NCBI GenBank assembly: GCA_903772945.1 | Contig: CAICTM010000251.1 | Coordinates: 21,208-85,207 of the forward strand | Reading direction: 5' to 3' | DNA length: 64,000 nt | DNA from: Seminavis robusta | Lineage: Eukaryota; Bacillariophyta; Bacillariophyceae; Naviculales; Naviculaceae | In this document: positions 52,213 through 63,780 of the stretch, piece after piece | How the letters are laid out: every line of letters begins with the position of its first letter | How positions within the stretch are numbered: position 1 is the stretch's first letter | Notes under the pieces: generated by a model | What the model was told of the DNA's origin: nothing | Seen by the model: the letters and a program-made list of their open reading frames with translations, nothing else | Databases searched by the model: none | Made by a program: the position numbers and the translations under genes

Positions 52213-55200
52213 ATCCAGGTCAAACGGTCAAACCAAACCAAACCAAACCAAACCAAACCAAACCGGACAATGACAACGACAACACTTATTACATGTAGAC
52301 TATTGCTCTTGGCTGGACAAGACGATGCCTTATTGTATGTAGGCTATTGGTCGTCCATGGTTGGGTTAAACGATATCTAACCAGCCACCCTACCGTGCGG
52401 TATATTATCTGAATTCAATCTCCAATGACAAAGCTCCTCGTGGCATCAATGCTATCCCGCATTGGAAGATATTATGAACACTTACTTTTATTTCAATAGA
52501 ACCGTACGGGTCTCAATAAGCAATTTACCCATCTCCTCCATTTCCTTTTGACCCACTGGATCATCCTTTATTTCAATACCTCCATCTAGAAACGGCCCAA
52601 CAGAGAGAATACGGAACAACAGGGAGAATATGCAGTAGATTCCAGTACATTCTCTACACAGGGTGGTATACACCCTTTTTGGTCTGTGCGCCCACCCATT
52701 TGCACAAATCATACTGTATGCAGCTCTGTGTACATTTCTACTGGAGCTCTACTGATATTCTCCCTGTAAGTCCAATTCTCCCTGTTGGGCCATCCGTAGC
52801 CATTTCCTTTTGACTTACTAGTAGAGCATGCAGCATGCAGCAGCCACGGCAGCAATTTGGAGAGCAGGGAGACCGAAACCAGTTTCTCAAAAGGCAGATT
52901 TATTTGCGCTATGTAATGGTGGCTAGCTAGTTCCATGTAATTTGAAACGGGCTTTTGAATTATGCTGGTAGAGTATATTCTATCGCTTTATGTGAAGTAG
53001 CTTGTGAAGTAGACTATCGAAGATGTATGTGGTGGTGCTGCCTCCGAATATGCGAGCAAGAGTTGCTCACAAACCATATTTACTGCATGTAGGCGTGCTC
53101 TGGCTTCCGCCTTTTGACCTCTTGAGGCACTTGGCTACCTATCTGACATGTTCATCAGGCGGCAGGATCAGATGAAGGGTATATTTGACATGTGCATCAG
53201 GCAGGATCAGATGAAGGGAAAAGAAGGGGCGAGTTTGTTTGCACTCATGTCGCTTCAGTGACCAGCCAGCGGGATCTCCATGTGCATTTGGGTGGTCAGG
53301 TCCAACTTTTCGTCTTCAAAGAGGCTTCCTGAGCTGTGTTGGCGGCTTCGTTCCCAGATCTTCCAAAAGTTGCATTCGACCGCAGCTTCAGAGGCATACA
53401 TATCTTTCTTTGTAGCACTGATCATATTGAATGTTGTGTTTGGCTGTTGTCTGGAGTGTTTACTTCTTGTGTTGTTGCTGATTGTGAGCGTGAGTTTTGT
53501 TGAGATCAACTCATCAAGTCGCTAGCTAGCTACACGTGTACCGTACCGGTACCGGCTACATGTACCGGTTGTGATCTTGCCTGGTTAGCACAACCGCTAT
53601 TTCGCTGGGTTTTTGCTGGTACTCGTGTTCGTGCAATTACTAGTACTATTTTAGGACAGTAGACTAGTCTACTCTAGCTAGCTAGCCAGCTATTAATTAA
53701 TAGTACACTGGTACTACCAGCAGCTCTACTATTAGCTAGCACAGCCACTGCCGTATTAAAATAGCACACTGGTATCAATGTATCAATCAACGTGCATCGT
53801 ATGCCAAGCAATACAAAGGAAGGCTCCAATAAGTCCAAGACTTGAAGCAGGTTATCTTTTGTTAAATCCTTTTGGTTAATCTTGGATTATGCATGCTTCA
53901 ATCGGGCATTGTACCAGGTACTAGTACCGGTTTTAGTCCACTCGGCTCATTGCTATCAATGGAGGGAGGGCACCGGTATTGCGGTAGTAGTACGACACCA
54001 CAACCTTCGTCTCGTCTCGTCTGGTCTCGTCTGCTTGTGAAGCAAGCAAACTGGGGGATTCGTTCATGCCAAGGCTTTTTGCCCAGCTCTAGCCAGCTAG
54101 TAGTCCATCGAATCCCAGTTGATTTGAATGTCTTCAAATGGATCCATTCTAGTCGTTCATTGGTCTCCTTTTGGTGTCCCCTGTCATGTCAACAGCTGCG
54201 GACTCTCTACCTGTTAGCCGCCAAGAGAAGCCTGGGGGTTCGAGTACTTTCCTCCCTCCTTCATGCTCGATCCAGTGAGATGCGTTTGGCTTGTCTTGCT
54301 TCCTGGAGTTCGAAAAGCAAGATTGCGGGAGGAACCCACTAAGCTTGGAGAAGACCGTCTTCAGTCTTGCACAGCTCTACGGCTTTCTACGCTGGACGAG
54401 AAATGCTTTCCAAGTGAAAGGCAGGAGGGGCCAACAAGAGTTTGGACTATTTGGCACTCTAGTAGCTACCAGCTAGTATGAAAGCTGGCATTGGGCCAAG
54501 CTAAACAAGCAAATATTTTTGGTTGGATCAGCGGACAAGCTGGGGACCAATGCGAGGGCCAAAGCTACACACAAGTACAAGTGTCTTGATGTGCATGCAT
54601 TTCCCATCTGCCAAAGATCCTTTTGTTCTTTGGTGGGGGCACCTACCTGTACCGGTAGAGACAGGCAACAAGTACTGCCAACAACTCCACAGGATCACTT
54701 GGAAATGTTGCTCACCTTGAGACTACATGTGCATGCATGCAGTGCAGCCCTTGGACGTTGCTAGCTAGCTCGCGGGCTGGACGGTACGGCAGCTCAGGGA
54801 TGATGGGGGAATGGAGATTGTTCCAAAGAGCTTTCCTAAGCTCGCTGCATGTGCTGAGTCTGAGAGTACGATGTACAAATTTAAATCTCGTAGTCAAGCC
54901 CTTCTCGCGCTGCTGCCCGAGCAAACCTCAAGCCGAGTGACTCTTATTTCTTATTATTTATACTCGAGTATTATTTTGCCCGAATTGAATCTCGCAGTGT
55001 ATTCTGAGGCAATCAGGACATAAGGAGAGTCTTGCTACTTATCTTGCACTTCTTTTGTAGATCTACCCGAGAGTTTTTGACGCATGACTTTCTTCCCAAT
55101 GCACTTATTACCCTTGTAAAAACTTGCAGGTGTGAATTAAATGGAGGTTTCCGTGTTATGGAGTTTCAGTTAGTCTTACAAGATGTCATCATAGTATTAA

Positions 55201-55725
55201 ACAGCTATTAAACCATGATTCTACAATATTTGGAAGTCTCTGTTCCCCTCGTCTTGATGGTAACTTCTATGGATTAAGGCAAATTTTTCAGACACAGTTG
55301 CTCCACGACCAATTAGCTCCACAAGACCTCCAAGCAATCTTTACTTGAGTGCAGCAATAGTAGTTGGGGTACCGGTACCTGGTACGTACAGCTGGAAGAC
55401 ACTTCTGGGATTCAGGTAGTTGCGGTAAAACATATTTTTGATTCAAATTTGCAGAGTAAAGCATATCTTTAACCCTATATTTACCGCACCTACCCGTATA
55501 AAACTGTGTTCCTGAGTACACAAGCGTAGAGGTACCAGTACACTGCCAACTACCGTACGGCGTGCGGTTCCACTTCACAACAGAAAAAGTGGGTTTTCGA
55601 AATTCCGAGGCTCCATCTCTGCTTTCACACACAATTTCTCCTGACCAGGACTTGACAGCCCTGATCTCATCAATCATCATCATCCTTTTCTATACCATCG
55701 AATCGACCATATCTGATCTATTACC
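52213..55725. other. Intergenic DNA, 3.5 kb, no confident gene
   Basis: Contains an (AACCA)n microsatellite (52226-52262), a second CTACCGTGCGGTA at 52390, two inverted ATTCTCCCTGTT-like words (52605-52625, 52757-52790), a duplicated GGCAGGATCAGATGAAGGG (53161 and 53201), a TCTCGTCTCG repeat (54006-54030) and many ACCGGTAC/CTAGCTAG words. Short frames (e.g. 53255-53509 minus) show no recognisable domain. Confidence 0.45.
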
Positions 55726-56916
55726 ATGAAGAGACGCAACGTGTTTTCGAAATCTGAGACTAGTGCCACTAGTACGGGTAAAACGCCAAGCGCCATTTCC
55801 AAGCTGAACCCTCTCCGCCGTGTGAGGACCGACACCATCACACACAACAAGCAAAAGTCAGCAGCTGTCAATCCGCTTCGTCGCACCAAGACGGTGGATC
55901 CTCCATCGGATTCCCTGACCTCCTCGACTTGTTCGACTGCTACCACAGAGGATGGTATACTGCTGTATCCGGAAGAATTCATCATGCCTTCCATGAGCAA
56001 CAACAATACTACTACTAATAAGGATGAACCGCCCATTCCACGCCGTGGCGGAGTCCTGTTCAAGGACAACTCGCAGTACCAACTGCAACGTGTCAAGTTT
56101 GCGCAAGCCACAAAGGGAATTCTCAAGGTGGCCAGCCTGGAAGACTCTCTGCGATCCTGTCTTGCCAAGGACAAAATCGATGCCAAACCTCGTCGGGCCT
56201 CTTTCAATTTATTGGAATCCCAACTGTCCAGTTCTCGCAACGTGTTTGCCGATGCCGTGCAAGTTGCCAGGGACACCCAGAAATATGCGGATACGTCTCG
56301 TGGTTGTATCTCGCTGTCCTCTGGAATGGACATGGACCTCGCCAGTTCTTCGTTCAATCTACCACCCACTATGACTACTGGCAAGTCCTTGTTGTTGGAT
56401 GTCACGGAACGCACGGCGCGCGACTCGTTCAACTCGTATGATGATGAGATGGACAACAACAACAATAAAAAGTCGGTGGTCTTTGCCGACATTCAAACGC
56501 GACTGTATCCCGTCGCTCCCGACGACAATCCGTCCGCCTCGGGCAAGGGACCGGCGATTGCCTTATCGGGATGGAAATTCAAGACCATCCCCGATGAAAC
56601 GGTCGAAGAGCACGAAGCCAGCCGTGGTCATGTTCGTAAAACCATGGAAGATTTGAAATTGGACATGATGGAACGTCGCAAACGACTCCAGGAACACGGG
56701 GCGTCACAAAAGGAAATGGCAGAATTTGGTAGACGCGCTTACAAGGCCAAAATGCAGCGTCTCGAAACCGTGCAGGCCGCCAAGACGTATGGCAAGCAAT
56801 ACGAGGCTCGGTTGGAACGACGCGCCGATGTGGGCCGATTCGTCCAGCGAGCCTTGGGATTGCGCAAGACGGATTCCCAGCGGATCAATGATTTGTGGGA
56901 TCGAGCGCAGCAGTAA
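55726..56916 (+). CDS. Stramenopile protein of unknown function with DDNP block
   Basis: 396 aa, single exon, ATG 55726. The N-terminal half is Ser/Thr/Arg-rich and probably disordered. It holds two NPLRR-T motifs (LNPLRRVRTDT, VNPLRRTKTVD). At about 250-290 lies the block VVFADIQTRLYPVAPDDNP followed by GPAIALSGWKFKT. I recognise this as a recurrent diatom-specific motif of the type (V/S)F..V.(V/T)R.Y....GDNP...GP.(I/L)...W, found in many uncharacterised diatom proteins. The C-terminal ~110 residues are strongly charged and helical (ETVEEHEASRG... to WDRAQQ), likely a coiled coil. No catalytic motif is visible. Confidence 0.75.
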   Translation: MKRRNVFSKSETSATSTGKTPSAISKLNPLRRVRTDTITHNKQKSAAVNPLRRTKTVDPPSDSLTSSTCSTATTEDGILLYPEEFIMPSMSNNNTTTNKDEPPIPRRGGVLFKDNSQYQLQRVKFAQATKGILKVASLEDSLRSCLAKDKIDAKPRRASFNLLESQLSSSRNVFADAVQVARDTQKYADTSRGCISLSSGMDMDLASSSFNLPPTMTTGKSLLLDVTERTARDSFNSYDDEMDNNNNKKSVVFADIQTRLYPVAPDDNPSASGKGPAIALSGWKFKTIPDETVEEHEASRGHVRKTMEDLKLDMMERRKRLQEHGASQKEMAEFGRRAYKAKMQRLETVQAAKTYGKQYEARLERRADVGRFVQRALGLRKTDSQRINDLWDRAQQ

Positions 56917-57923
56917 AGCAACATGCATCGGTACAAACAATCACCACAACACACAACCGCCACAACACACTTCTGTCAACCATCGAGGTACAAGACAGCC
57001 ACCTCTTTTCTTCTTTGCATTTTGCAGTTTTGAGACATACATACATCACGTACTTGCATGCACAACATAGGATGTCTTATCACCGGCTCGTTTTTTCAAT
57101 TTTCAAGCAAATTTTACACGAACCCGAGAGACATATATATACTAGTAGCAGCTAATCTAATTTCATTCTAATACATACCACTACTCCAGAAACCAGTAAC
57201 ATGTTCTTTCATGTAATCAAACGGTACAAGGCTCGCAGTCAAGTGGATGATGGCAAAATTGATGATGTGACCTCTTGCCCTGCTTCAGAAGCCACCCACG
57301 CTCTGGAGCATTGCCAGGCGGGGTTGCTCGGCTTGTTGAGAGTGCCCATGTCGTGTTCGGTGACGGCACCAACAGCGCGAATAGCAATGCTGGCATGCAA
57401 GGAAGAGTGTTGAGATCCACGCAACCATCTTGGACATTGTAAGAAGGCACCTTGCAGTTAGTCTATAAACCTTCAGCCCCAAACTCAACGTCAGTAGTTT
57501 TGACTGTCCTTCCCCTGGTTCCTCCTCGTGCGGCTGGATCCATCTTTTATTCACGGTTTCACATGCAGAAGAAGCTCGGCACCCAGGCAGATGATGGATG
57601 GACTTCACCTTTAGTATGCAGTGCCTGCGGTGTTCTTGCATGCGCAAGGGACTAATGTAGCTAACGGTAGTAGGGAAGAAGGTTTCTTTATGGCTGTACC
57701 CTATACTTTTGTTAGTTCTAGGAAGCTATCTATTCATGGACTCACTGACTGATTCAATGTAATGATACACTCACGCAAACAGTCTCATGCCCCTCGTCAG
57801 CCAGGATATCATGTCACTCGTTTCACAGGTAGTCTAGAGAGCGGATACGGACCCCAGCAGCCTATCTCTCAATTGATGGATGGACTCGACTCCATCTTCT
57901 TCCCAACAATGTCGTGCGCATGC
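56917..57923. other. Intergenic DNA between convergent genes
   Basis: Short minus-strand frames at 57239-57647 lack recognisable domains. I see no supported gene; these could be 3' UTRs. Confidence 0.4.
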
Positions 57924-58661
57924 TTACAAACTCATCTCCACCTTCATCATTGGATTCCGCCAGTCGTACCCGGACTGAGAAAGGTCGCCAACCCCGAAGA
58001 ATCCTCGGTGCACATGAACAAACCCTTCCCCATTGCCACTGGCTTCATTGTCTGACGAAACGCCCGCACAAGCGGGTCCAGGAATGCTACTGCATAGTTC
58101 ATTGTTTTCTTCCGTTCCACTGTCGTATCCAGGAGCCTCCACAACCAATCCAGGCGCGAGCGGGACACCGCTCAATCCCACAAAGCAATCATTGGTGTTG
58201 ATGGCCATGCTGACCACGCTGATGTAGGGAAAATCTTCATCGTAGGGGACCGTGAGTTCGAGAGAATCCCCACCGAAAAAGGGGACTCCAGCAACGATAG
58301 CATCGACGTATCCAGCATGAGCGGAATTGTTGTAAGCCTCGATAAGCATGCTGGGGTCACCGTTCTCTGCTAAATGTTTCAACCCGGCGGAGGCTTCGTC
58401 TCCAACCGTGAATAAGGGCGTCTCGTCGGTGTTATGAGTCAAGACAAAGAAGGGACCAAAAGGTTGCTGAAAGGCCTCGTTGGTAAACTTGACCGTGACC
58501 TTGCCACCAAAGACAGGACCTTCATCCGCACTGTCGGGCTCGGTCAGCACCGTGGTCATTTGGTCACGACGGCGACGACGAAGGCCAGGCTCGGCGGCAG
58601 AAGCAGCAGCCAATGACACTGCCGACAGGGACAAGACGATGAAGTTGAGAAGGAGCTTCAT
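57924..58661 (-). CDS. Secreted Spondin_N-domain protein
   Basis: 245 aa from ATG 58661. A signal peptide (MKLLLNFIVLSLSAVSLAAA) is followed by a basic RRRRRD site. The Spondin_N domain fills the rest: VTVKFTNEAFQQPFGPFFV, FTVGDEASAGLKHLAENGD, VPFFGGDSLELTVP, ISVVSMAINTNDCFVGL, APGYDSGTEENNELC, IPGPACAGVSS, EGFVHVHRGFFGVGDL and YDWRNPMMKVEM at the end. In animals this domain occurs in extracellular-matrix F-spondins; stand-alone versions occur in bacteria and algae. An extracellular adhesive or matrix function is inferred. A frame continues upstream of the ATG, but the signal peptide fixes the start. Single exon. Confidence 0.88.
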   Translation of the reverse strand: MKLLLNFIVLSLSAVSLAAASAAEPGLRRRRRDQMTTVLTEPDSADEGPVFGGKVTVKFTNEAFQQPFGPFFVLTHNTDETPLFTVGDEASAGLKHLAENGDPSMLIEAYNNSAHAGYVDAIVAGVPFFGGDSLELTVPYDEDFPYISVVSMAINTNDCFVGLSGVPLAPGLVVEAPGYDSGTEENNELCSSIPGPACAGVSSDNEASGNGEGFVHVHRGFFGVGDLSQSGYDWRNPMMKVEMSL

Positions 58662-59279
58662 GGTGGTGCTTGGGAGGAAGGTAATAAGATCAAAACTGCT
58701 GCTGCTTTTACATTTCTTGACCAACGAGTTGTGAGAGGAACGATTTGGGCGAACACTTCTGGAAGATCGAAGTGGGTTCAAATATGCTCGAGCCGGAATT
58801 AGGAAAAGATCTTCCCCCAAGAGGCAATCACGGTGGTACGTAATACCGGTTGGCGGCCAAACGTCCATGGGTGGCCAAAATCGGCCATAGCAGAGAACGA
58901 CAGTAGACTAGTCGCATCCGTGAGATTCCTAACAAGAAGAGCCTGATTACTAAAACAAGGAATGTCACCCCAACTGGTACATGTAACCAGGTACTAGTAC
59001 CGGTATCTAGCCTGAGCCACTTTCTCAAGCAACAAACTCGAGAAATTGGCGCCCCTGGAGTGTCCAGGATCTTTCCGCTAATCGAGTTGTGCTCTAAGTT
59101 CAACCTCGAGAGCTAAGGTAGTTTCCATAAATTTCTACTTGTGGCTGTCATACAACACGAGGATGAATCAAACCCTGTAGCTTGGTAGCGTGTTGTTTAT
59201 GAGTAATCCGACCACTTCTGCGTGATCAAGTACTAGTATGGTATCAGGACAGCAAATCTACGGCAAGGTCACGAAACGT
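58662..59279. other. Intergenic DNA upstream of the Spondin_N gene
   Basis: Minus-strand promoter region. ACCGGTA-type words at 58845 and 58998. No gene seen. Confidence 0.45.
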
Positions 59280-59665
59280 GACTAAAAGTCTTAGTTTCAC
59301 CGTTTTCTTAGTTTCACCGTTTTCTTAGATTCACGGAATTCGATTTCCGTGAAAATATCTCGAAAACGGTGAAAGTAACAAAACAACGTGAAACTAACCC
59401 AAAAAGCGTGAAACTAACTCAAAAAGCGTGAAACTAACCCAAAAGCGTGAAACAAGTACAGTATATGTCATAGTAAATCAATGTAAACACGACTGAAAGC
59501 GTGAAACGTACCAAAAAGCGTGAAACTAACCAAAAAGCGTGAAACTAACTCAAAAGCGTGAAACTAACTCAAAAGCGTGAAACTAACTCAAAAAGGGTGA
59601 AACTAACAAAGCGTGAAACTAACCAAAAGGGTGAAACTAACCAAAAAGGTGAAACTAACACCTAT
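59280..59665. repeat. Tandem array of AAAAGCGTGAAACTAAC units
   Basis: About 14-16 degenerate 17-20-bp units, more regular to the right (59395-59660). The left part has related GTTTCACCGTTTTCTTAG in inverted orientation (59290-59335), making a large foldback with the right part. There are no unique spacers, so this is not a CRISPR array. Confidence 0.85.
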
Positions 59666-59973
59666 CAAGTCCCGTTTCGGGACCTTGCAGGTATTGGGAC
59701 CGTACCGTACGGTACTGTACGGTGGAGGGTGCTTGAACCCACATTTTTTTGGTTTTGCATTGCAGCACGCGTTTGGGATCGAAGAAAGCGTGTATGGTAC
59801 TAGTACAATTATCCACGCCATGCCAGGGCATAAGTCGCCCGGCTCGATTTTTCTGTCACATTTTCTGATGGACCGCCAACGGTTTCGTGGCGATCAACAT
59901 TCAACAGGGTTGGTGACAAAACAAAGGAAGAAGCAAAGAAGAATACTATTATAGTACTGGTACCAGGTACGCC
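59666..59973. other. Promoter region of the four-TM gene
   Basis: Includes the dyad-rich ACCGTACCGTACGGTACTGTACGGT (59699-59723). No gene seen. Confidence 0.4.
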
Positions 59974-60648
59974 ATGTTGGGTCTACCAAGCTTCTCTGAA
60001 CTAAAGGGCAATTCCTTCTTGTTGGGATGGAATGTCGGTGCTGCGGCGACCGTTCTGCTGCCACTTTTGATTCTCACAATCTCGCGACATACGCATTACA
60101 ATGCCAACGGTAACAACAACGATGACGGCGGCAATGGCGACGGCTATCGAAATAGTTGGTGGCGCTGGGGCAATCGTTGTGATGGAGATGGAAACTGTGA
60201 ACAAGGCAGCAATGATCAGACTCCGTGGTGGTGGTTTGGTGGAGGCAGCAGAGATCCCGAAGACGAGGGCAAAGGCAGCTTGATTTTTGTCTATGTCTAC
60301 GCTACTGCTCTCTTTGTAGCCTTGACGCTCTACGGCAATTTTGTCTTTCGCCGCAACTCCGACTTTGGTGCATTGCAAGGAGCTTTGCTGATGTTTACAA
60401 ACCTTGCCTTTTTGGCAATGATTTTGGTGGCGGGGCTGGGCGTTGAAACTGATGGCGGCCGTGACTTGGAGGAGAATGGCTGGTACGGCCAGTTCAGCGT
60501 CTGTGTCTTTTTGACGACACTCTTTTGGACTATTTTTGGCATTGTCTTTGTCTGTCTATTGCGAAGAAATGCTGCCAGAGCTGCTTCTAGCAGTACCAGC
60601 AGTAGCGGCCAGAACGGATACTACGTCGATTGGTCTGACAAGGCATAA
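59974..60648 (+). CDS. Four-TM membrane protein of unknown function
   Basis: 224 aa, single exon, ATG 59974. Predicted membrane segments at about 15-37, 103-125, 133-156 and 174-197. Between TM1 and TM2 is a 65-residue loop rich in Asn, Gly, Asp and Trp (NNNDDGGNGDG, SWWRWGNRCDGDGNC, TPWWWFGG) with two cysteines. This loop is probably extracytosolic. The C-terminus is Ser-rich and ends YYVDWSDKA. The layout is tetraspan-like but lacks the CCG signature of tetraspanins. I do not recognise the family. Confidence 0.75.
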   Translation: MLGLPSFSELKGNSFLLGWNVGAAATVLLPLLILTISRHTHYNANGNNNDDGGNGDGYRNSWWRWGNRCDGDGNCEQGSNDQTPWWWFGGGSRDPEDEGKGSLIFVYVYATALFVALTLYGNFVFRRNSDFGALQGALLMFTNLAFLAMILVAGLGVETDGGRDLEENGWYGQFSVCVFLTTLFWTIFGIVFVCLLRRNAARAASSSTSSSGQNGYYVDWSDKA

Positions 60649-61112
60649 TGAGGGCCAATGATGTTGGTATTTTCAAGCTCTTGTTGTCCAGTGACAGAAA
60701 CAATTTGCACTGCCGAAATGATGGTTTTCTCTTCATGTTTTACGTGTTCCAGTGGATGATATCGTAGTAGCAATAGACAAATAACCAGCAGAAGCTCAGC
60801 CCATGATAGGCAGAGCAAACATCATTTACGTGTAGCTACAGGTACATGGTAGTTGGAAGTCTATTGAACAAGGTTAGCAAACCAGCAGTTAGAACTCCCT
60901 TATTTTGAACATGTGATGGGCTGAGAAAGGGGCCATACCGGTAGAGGATGCTCTGGCTGCGGTGAACAGCATAAAAGTATTTTGATCTGGTCATCGGTAC
61001 GAAAGCCGCCGTTTGGACCACAATAATCATTTCACTTTGCAGTCTAACGTCTAACCAATTATCACTTTAACTTTCTACACAATGTCATAGATCTGCTTAT
61101 TCTGTGATTGGT
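60649..61112. other. Convergent intergenic DNA
   Basis: Contains the 3' UTRs of the four-TM and protease genes. No gene seen. Confidence 0.45.
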
Positions 61113-63136
61113 TCACGACGATTTGTTGGCACAGAAACAGTTTCGCAGCATAAGCACTGCAACGCACAAAATGCCAACGGCACCCACAATGCCTATAATG
61201 AACACGGCGATCTCCCATGGCTCAGTTAGAAACTGGGGTTCATCTTTGACCTGTGCCGTCTGGTTGAAAGCCTGAAGGGGTGCTATGCCTTCGGCCAACA
61301 GTCCAAACAGGCCCCAAGAGTTACTGTTGGGATGGGGGTTCAATTGTGCTCTGCCAAGATGACGTCACAACAAGCAACGGTGTGAGAATTGGGATCACTT
61401 GTTGGATGCTTCAAAGTTGTGTTTTGTGCTTACATGCGAATGTACCCATCCTCGCCCCAACGGGGCCCCCAGCTGTGCGCGAAGTTGCAGCAGTCCACAA
61501 TGTTAGTGTCAGAGTGTTTCGCAGGGAACGAACTCTACATTCCTCACTTACCTGTTCTTGATCTTCCAAAAAGGCGGATCGTGATCATCATCGTATCCGA
61601 CCAGAAGCACTGAGTGATCCAAACAGCTTTGATCTGTGGGCCTGCAAGAGCATTCATCATCTTCTGTAACGACGCCACTTTTGTAATTCTTGAACAGTTC
61701 ACATTTGGTGTTGACAGCAATGGCTAGTGGCTGCTGGGATACACCGAATTTCATCAACTCCATACGTTTCTCAAATGTATTGTCACCAACATTTCCATAG
61801 TATGTAAAGGCTCTGCTCAGCTGTGATTCAATAGCAACGTCTTTCTCCTCAATCTTACATTCTGCCGAGGTGACTCCTTCCTCTCCGTCGGTAAAAGGGT
61901 AGTCATTGAGTATCGCGACACCTCCAAAGAAATTGTTGTTGGCATATTGAAGGGCGTACGCCGGGTAACCTCCATCGCAGCCAAAGCTAGAATCGTCGCA
62001 GCTAATGTGTGACCAACAGGAAGAAAAAGTAGCAGGTTTGGTCGTTTCAAGATCTTGTGATGTACCGAAAGAAACCAAATTGAACATACCTGATGAACTG
62101 CTGAAAGGAAACGGACTGGAGGTAGGTAAAATTGGACCAAATGGCAGCGGCTCCTTCAATGGTTCCTGCTACAGCAATACTCCAGCAACCTCCACAGCGG
62201 CCTAGAAGAAAGTTTGCGAAAGTTAGCCAGTGAATCAGCCGGGAAGCAAGGAGAAACATGATGAATGAATCTGTCAGTTGACATGGTGGAAAAGCAACCG
62301 AGCCAAAGGTACCATGGGTATTCCACTCCATCTACCGTACCTTGATTCTTGACCGAAGTCACTGCGCCTCTCTCGACCCAGTCCACTCGTCTTGGGACCT
62401 CGGCAGTCGAAGTTAATTCATCCAATTCTGCAGCAATCAAGAATGACAACACCAATTCCAAATCACTGGGTGGAAGATATCCTCCTAGTCGGCGATATTC
62501 CGTGACGGAGTCCCCTGAGAATTCATTCATTCCCAAGGTATACGTTTTGTTTTCCAAGTTGTTGCGGGCAATGTACTCTGCGACTCCAAGTAAAATATTA
62601 AGACGTTCTTCTCCACTCAGTACATCCAGCCAAATGGGTTTAAAAACCTTTTCAAACAGGGCTTCGGTAAAGGCTTCCTTGGGTGCGCAAATTGTTCCAA
62701 TAGAAGTTCCTGCAGTAGACATGTTTAGCGTCTTGATGATTGTTGTCACGTTATCGTCATCCTCCAACTCCAATACTTCCATTGGTAGCTCGACAAAGTC
62801 AGGCAGACAAGCCCTACATTCTCCCTGAAAACAGCTGCGATTTCCACCTTCAATGCAGGTAAGTATTCGGTCATCAGTGCACTCGAAAGCAGTGTACATT
62901 TCAGAAGAAGGGTTGGAAGTAGGGTCGGTGGAAGTGTCATTGAAATCAAGGTCTTCGGGAAGAATGCTGCTGACGAGGTCTACGACGGTGTCTTCAATGA
63001 AATCATCAACTAGTGACGAAGTCGAAACGTTCTCTTGAGCGGACGCAAAGAGAGGAACTTCCGCGCATACTAAGACCAAGGCAAGAAGAAGGCGATGGTG
63101 GGATCTGGCAGCTGATCTCTTCATCTTCGTTCTCAT
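61113..63136 (-). CDS. Papain-like (C1A) cysteine protease, type I membrane protein
   Basis: Exons 63136-62341, 62201-62090, 62001-61552 and 61323-61113; 522 aa. Signal peptide (RLLLALVLVCAEVPLFASA). The proregion has a Cys-rich patch (CIEGGNRSCFQGECRACLP) and an inhibitor-like helix ending KTYTLGMNEFSGDSVTEYRR. The mature domain begins [26 protein letters not shown], with catalytic Cys271 (oxyanion Gln ~264). Further papain landmarks are SFQQFISCDDSSFGCDGGYP, LDHSVLLVGYDD (His432) and NSWG (Asn454), preceded by an extra Asn-Ser created at the last splice. After a short tail, a TM helix (IAVFIIGIVGAVGILCVAVLML) ends the protein. All catalytic residues are present. A membrane anchor on a papain-like protease is unusual and suggests action at the cell surface or in a lytic or endosomal compartment. 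Confidence 0.9.
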
Positions 63137-63324
63137 CGTGTTGGGGTTTAGTTGTGCTGGTGGAGCCTGGTGGAGCGTGGTGGGTTCGGAGGTCGGAGCC
63201 CGGTTGGAGGTGGCTCTTGGTTGGCGAAAAAATGAGCACGGAGAGCTGCACCAAGGAATAGAGACTTTCCCATAAATCCGTTTGGCTTTTTCGCATGTTT
63301 GAATATATTCCCGGTTATGACACG

Positions 63325-63410
63325 AATGAATCGAATGATGAATCGAATCGAATCGAATCGAATGATTCTGATTGAAGATTCGATTCGATTCAATCTAATC
63401 CAATCGATTC
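63325..63410. repeat. GAATC microsatellite with inverted half
   Basis: (GAATC)n on the left and (GATTC)n on the right, forming a short foldback. The same pentamer occurs at 19075, 26705 (BCCT intron 6) and 36748. Confidence 0.85.
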
Positions 63411-63439
63411 CTTATCACGTAACGATGACGCAACCCTGG

Positions 63440-63780
63440 GTTACGCGAGACTTCCCATTTGTACTCAAATGTCTATAGACGTCTCGAGACATTGGGCTTA
63501 TGTCTTTAAACATGTCATATTTGTCTTAATATCTCTGACCTTATAATTAAAGAATTTCTTAAGGAATATCTGAAGCCTTATGTCTCAAGACACTATCTTT
63601 ACGTCTTGAGACATTCGAGACATTCGAGACAAAAAGACTTATGTCGTGAGACGTCACAAAATTTCCGGTTTGTACTCAAATGTCTATAGACATCTCGAGA
63701 CGTCTCGAGACGTCGCGAGACTTCCCATTTGTACTCAAATGTCTATAGACATGTCTCAATGTCTATAGACTTAACTGGTC
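63440..63780. repeat. GAGAC/GTCTC hairpin repeat cluster
   Basis: Three copies of TTTGTACTCAAATGTCTATAGAC (63459, 63668, 63728; the full unit is longer) interspersed with GTCTCGAGAC dyads and GACATTCGAGAC words. No coding capacity. The window end (63781-64000) shows no gene. Confidence 0.8.

Noticed and set aside
57239-57647. Possible small minus-strand gene near the Spondin_N gene
   Set aside because: No domain, no convincing splice sites, and no similarity to the neighbour that I can see.
59280-59665. Possible CRISPR array
   Set aside because: Repeats are directly adjacent with no unique spacers, no cas genes, and the genome is eukaryotic.
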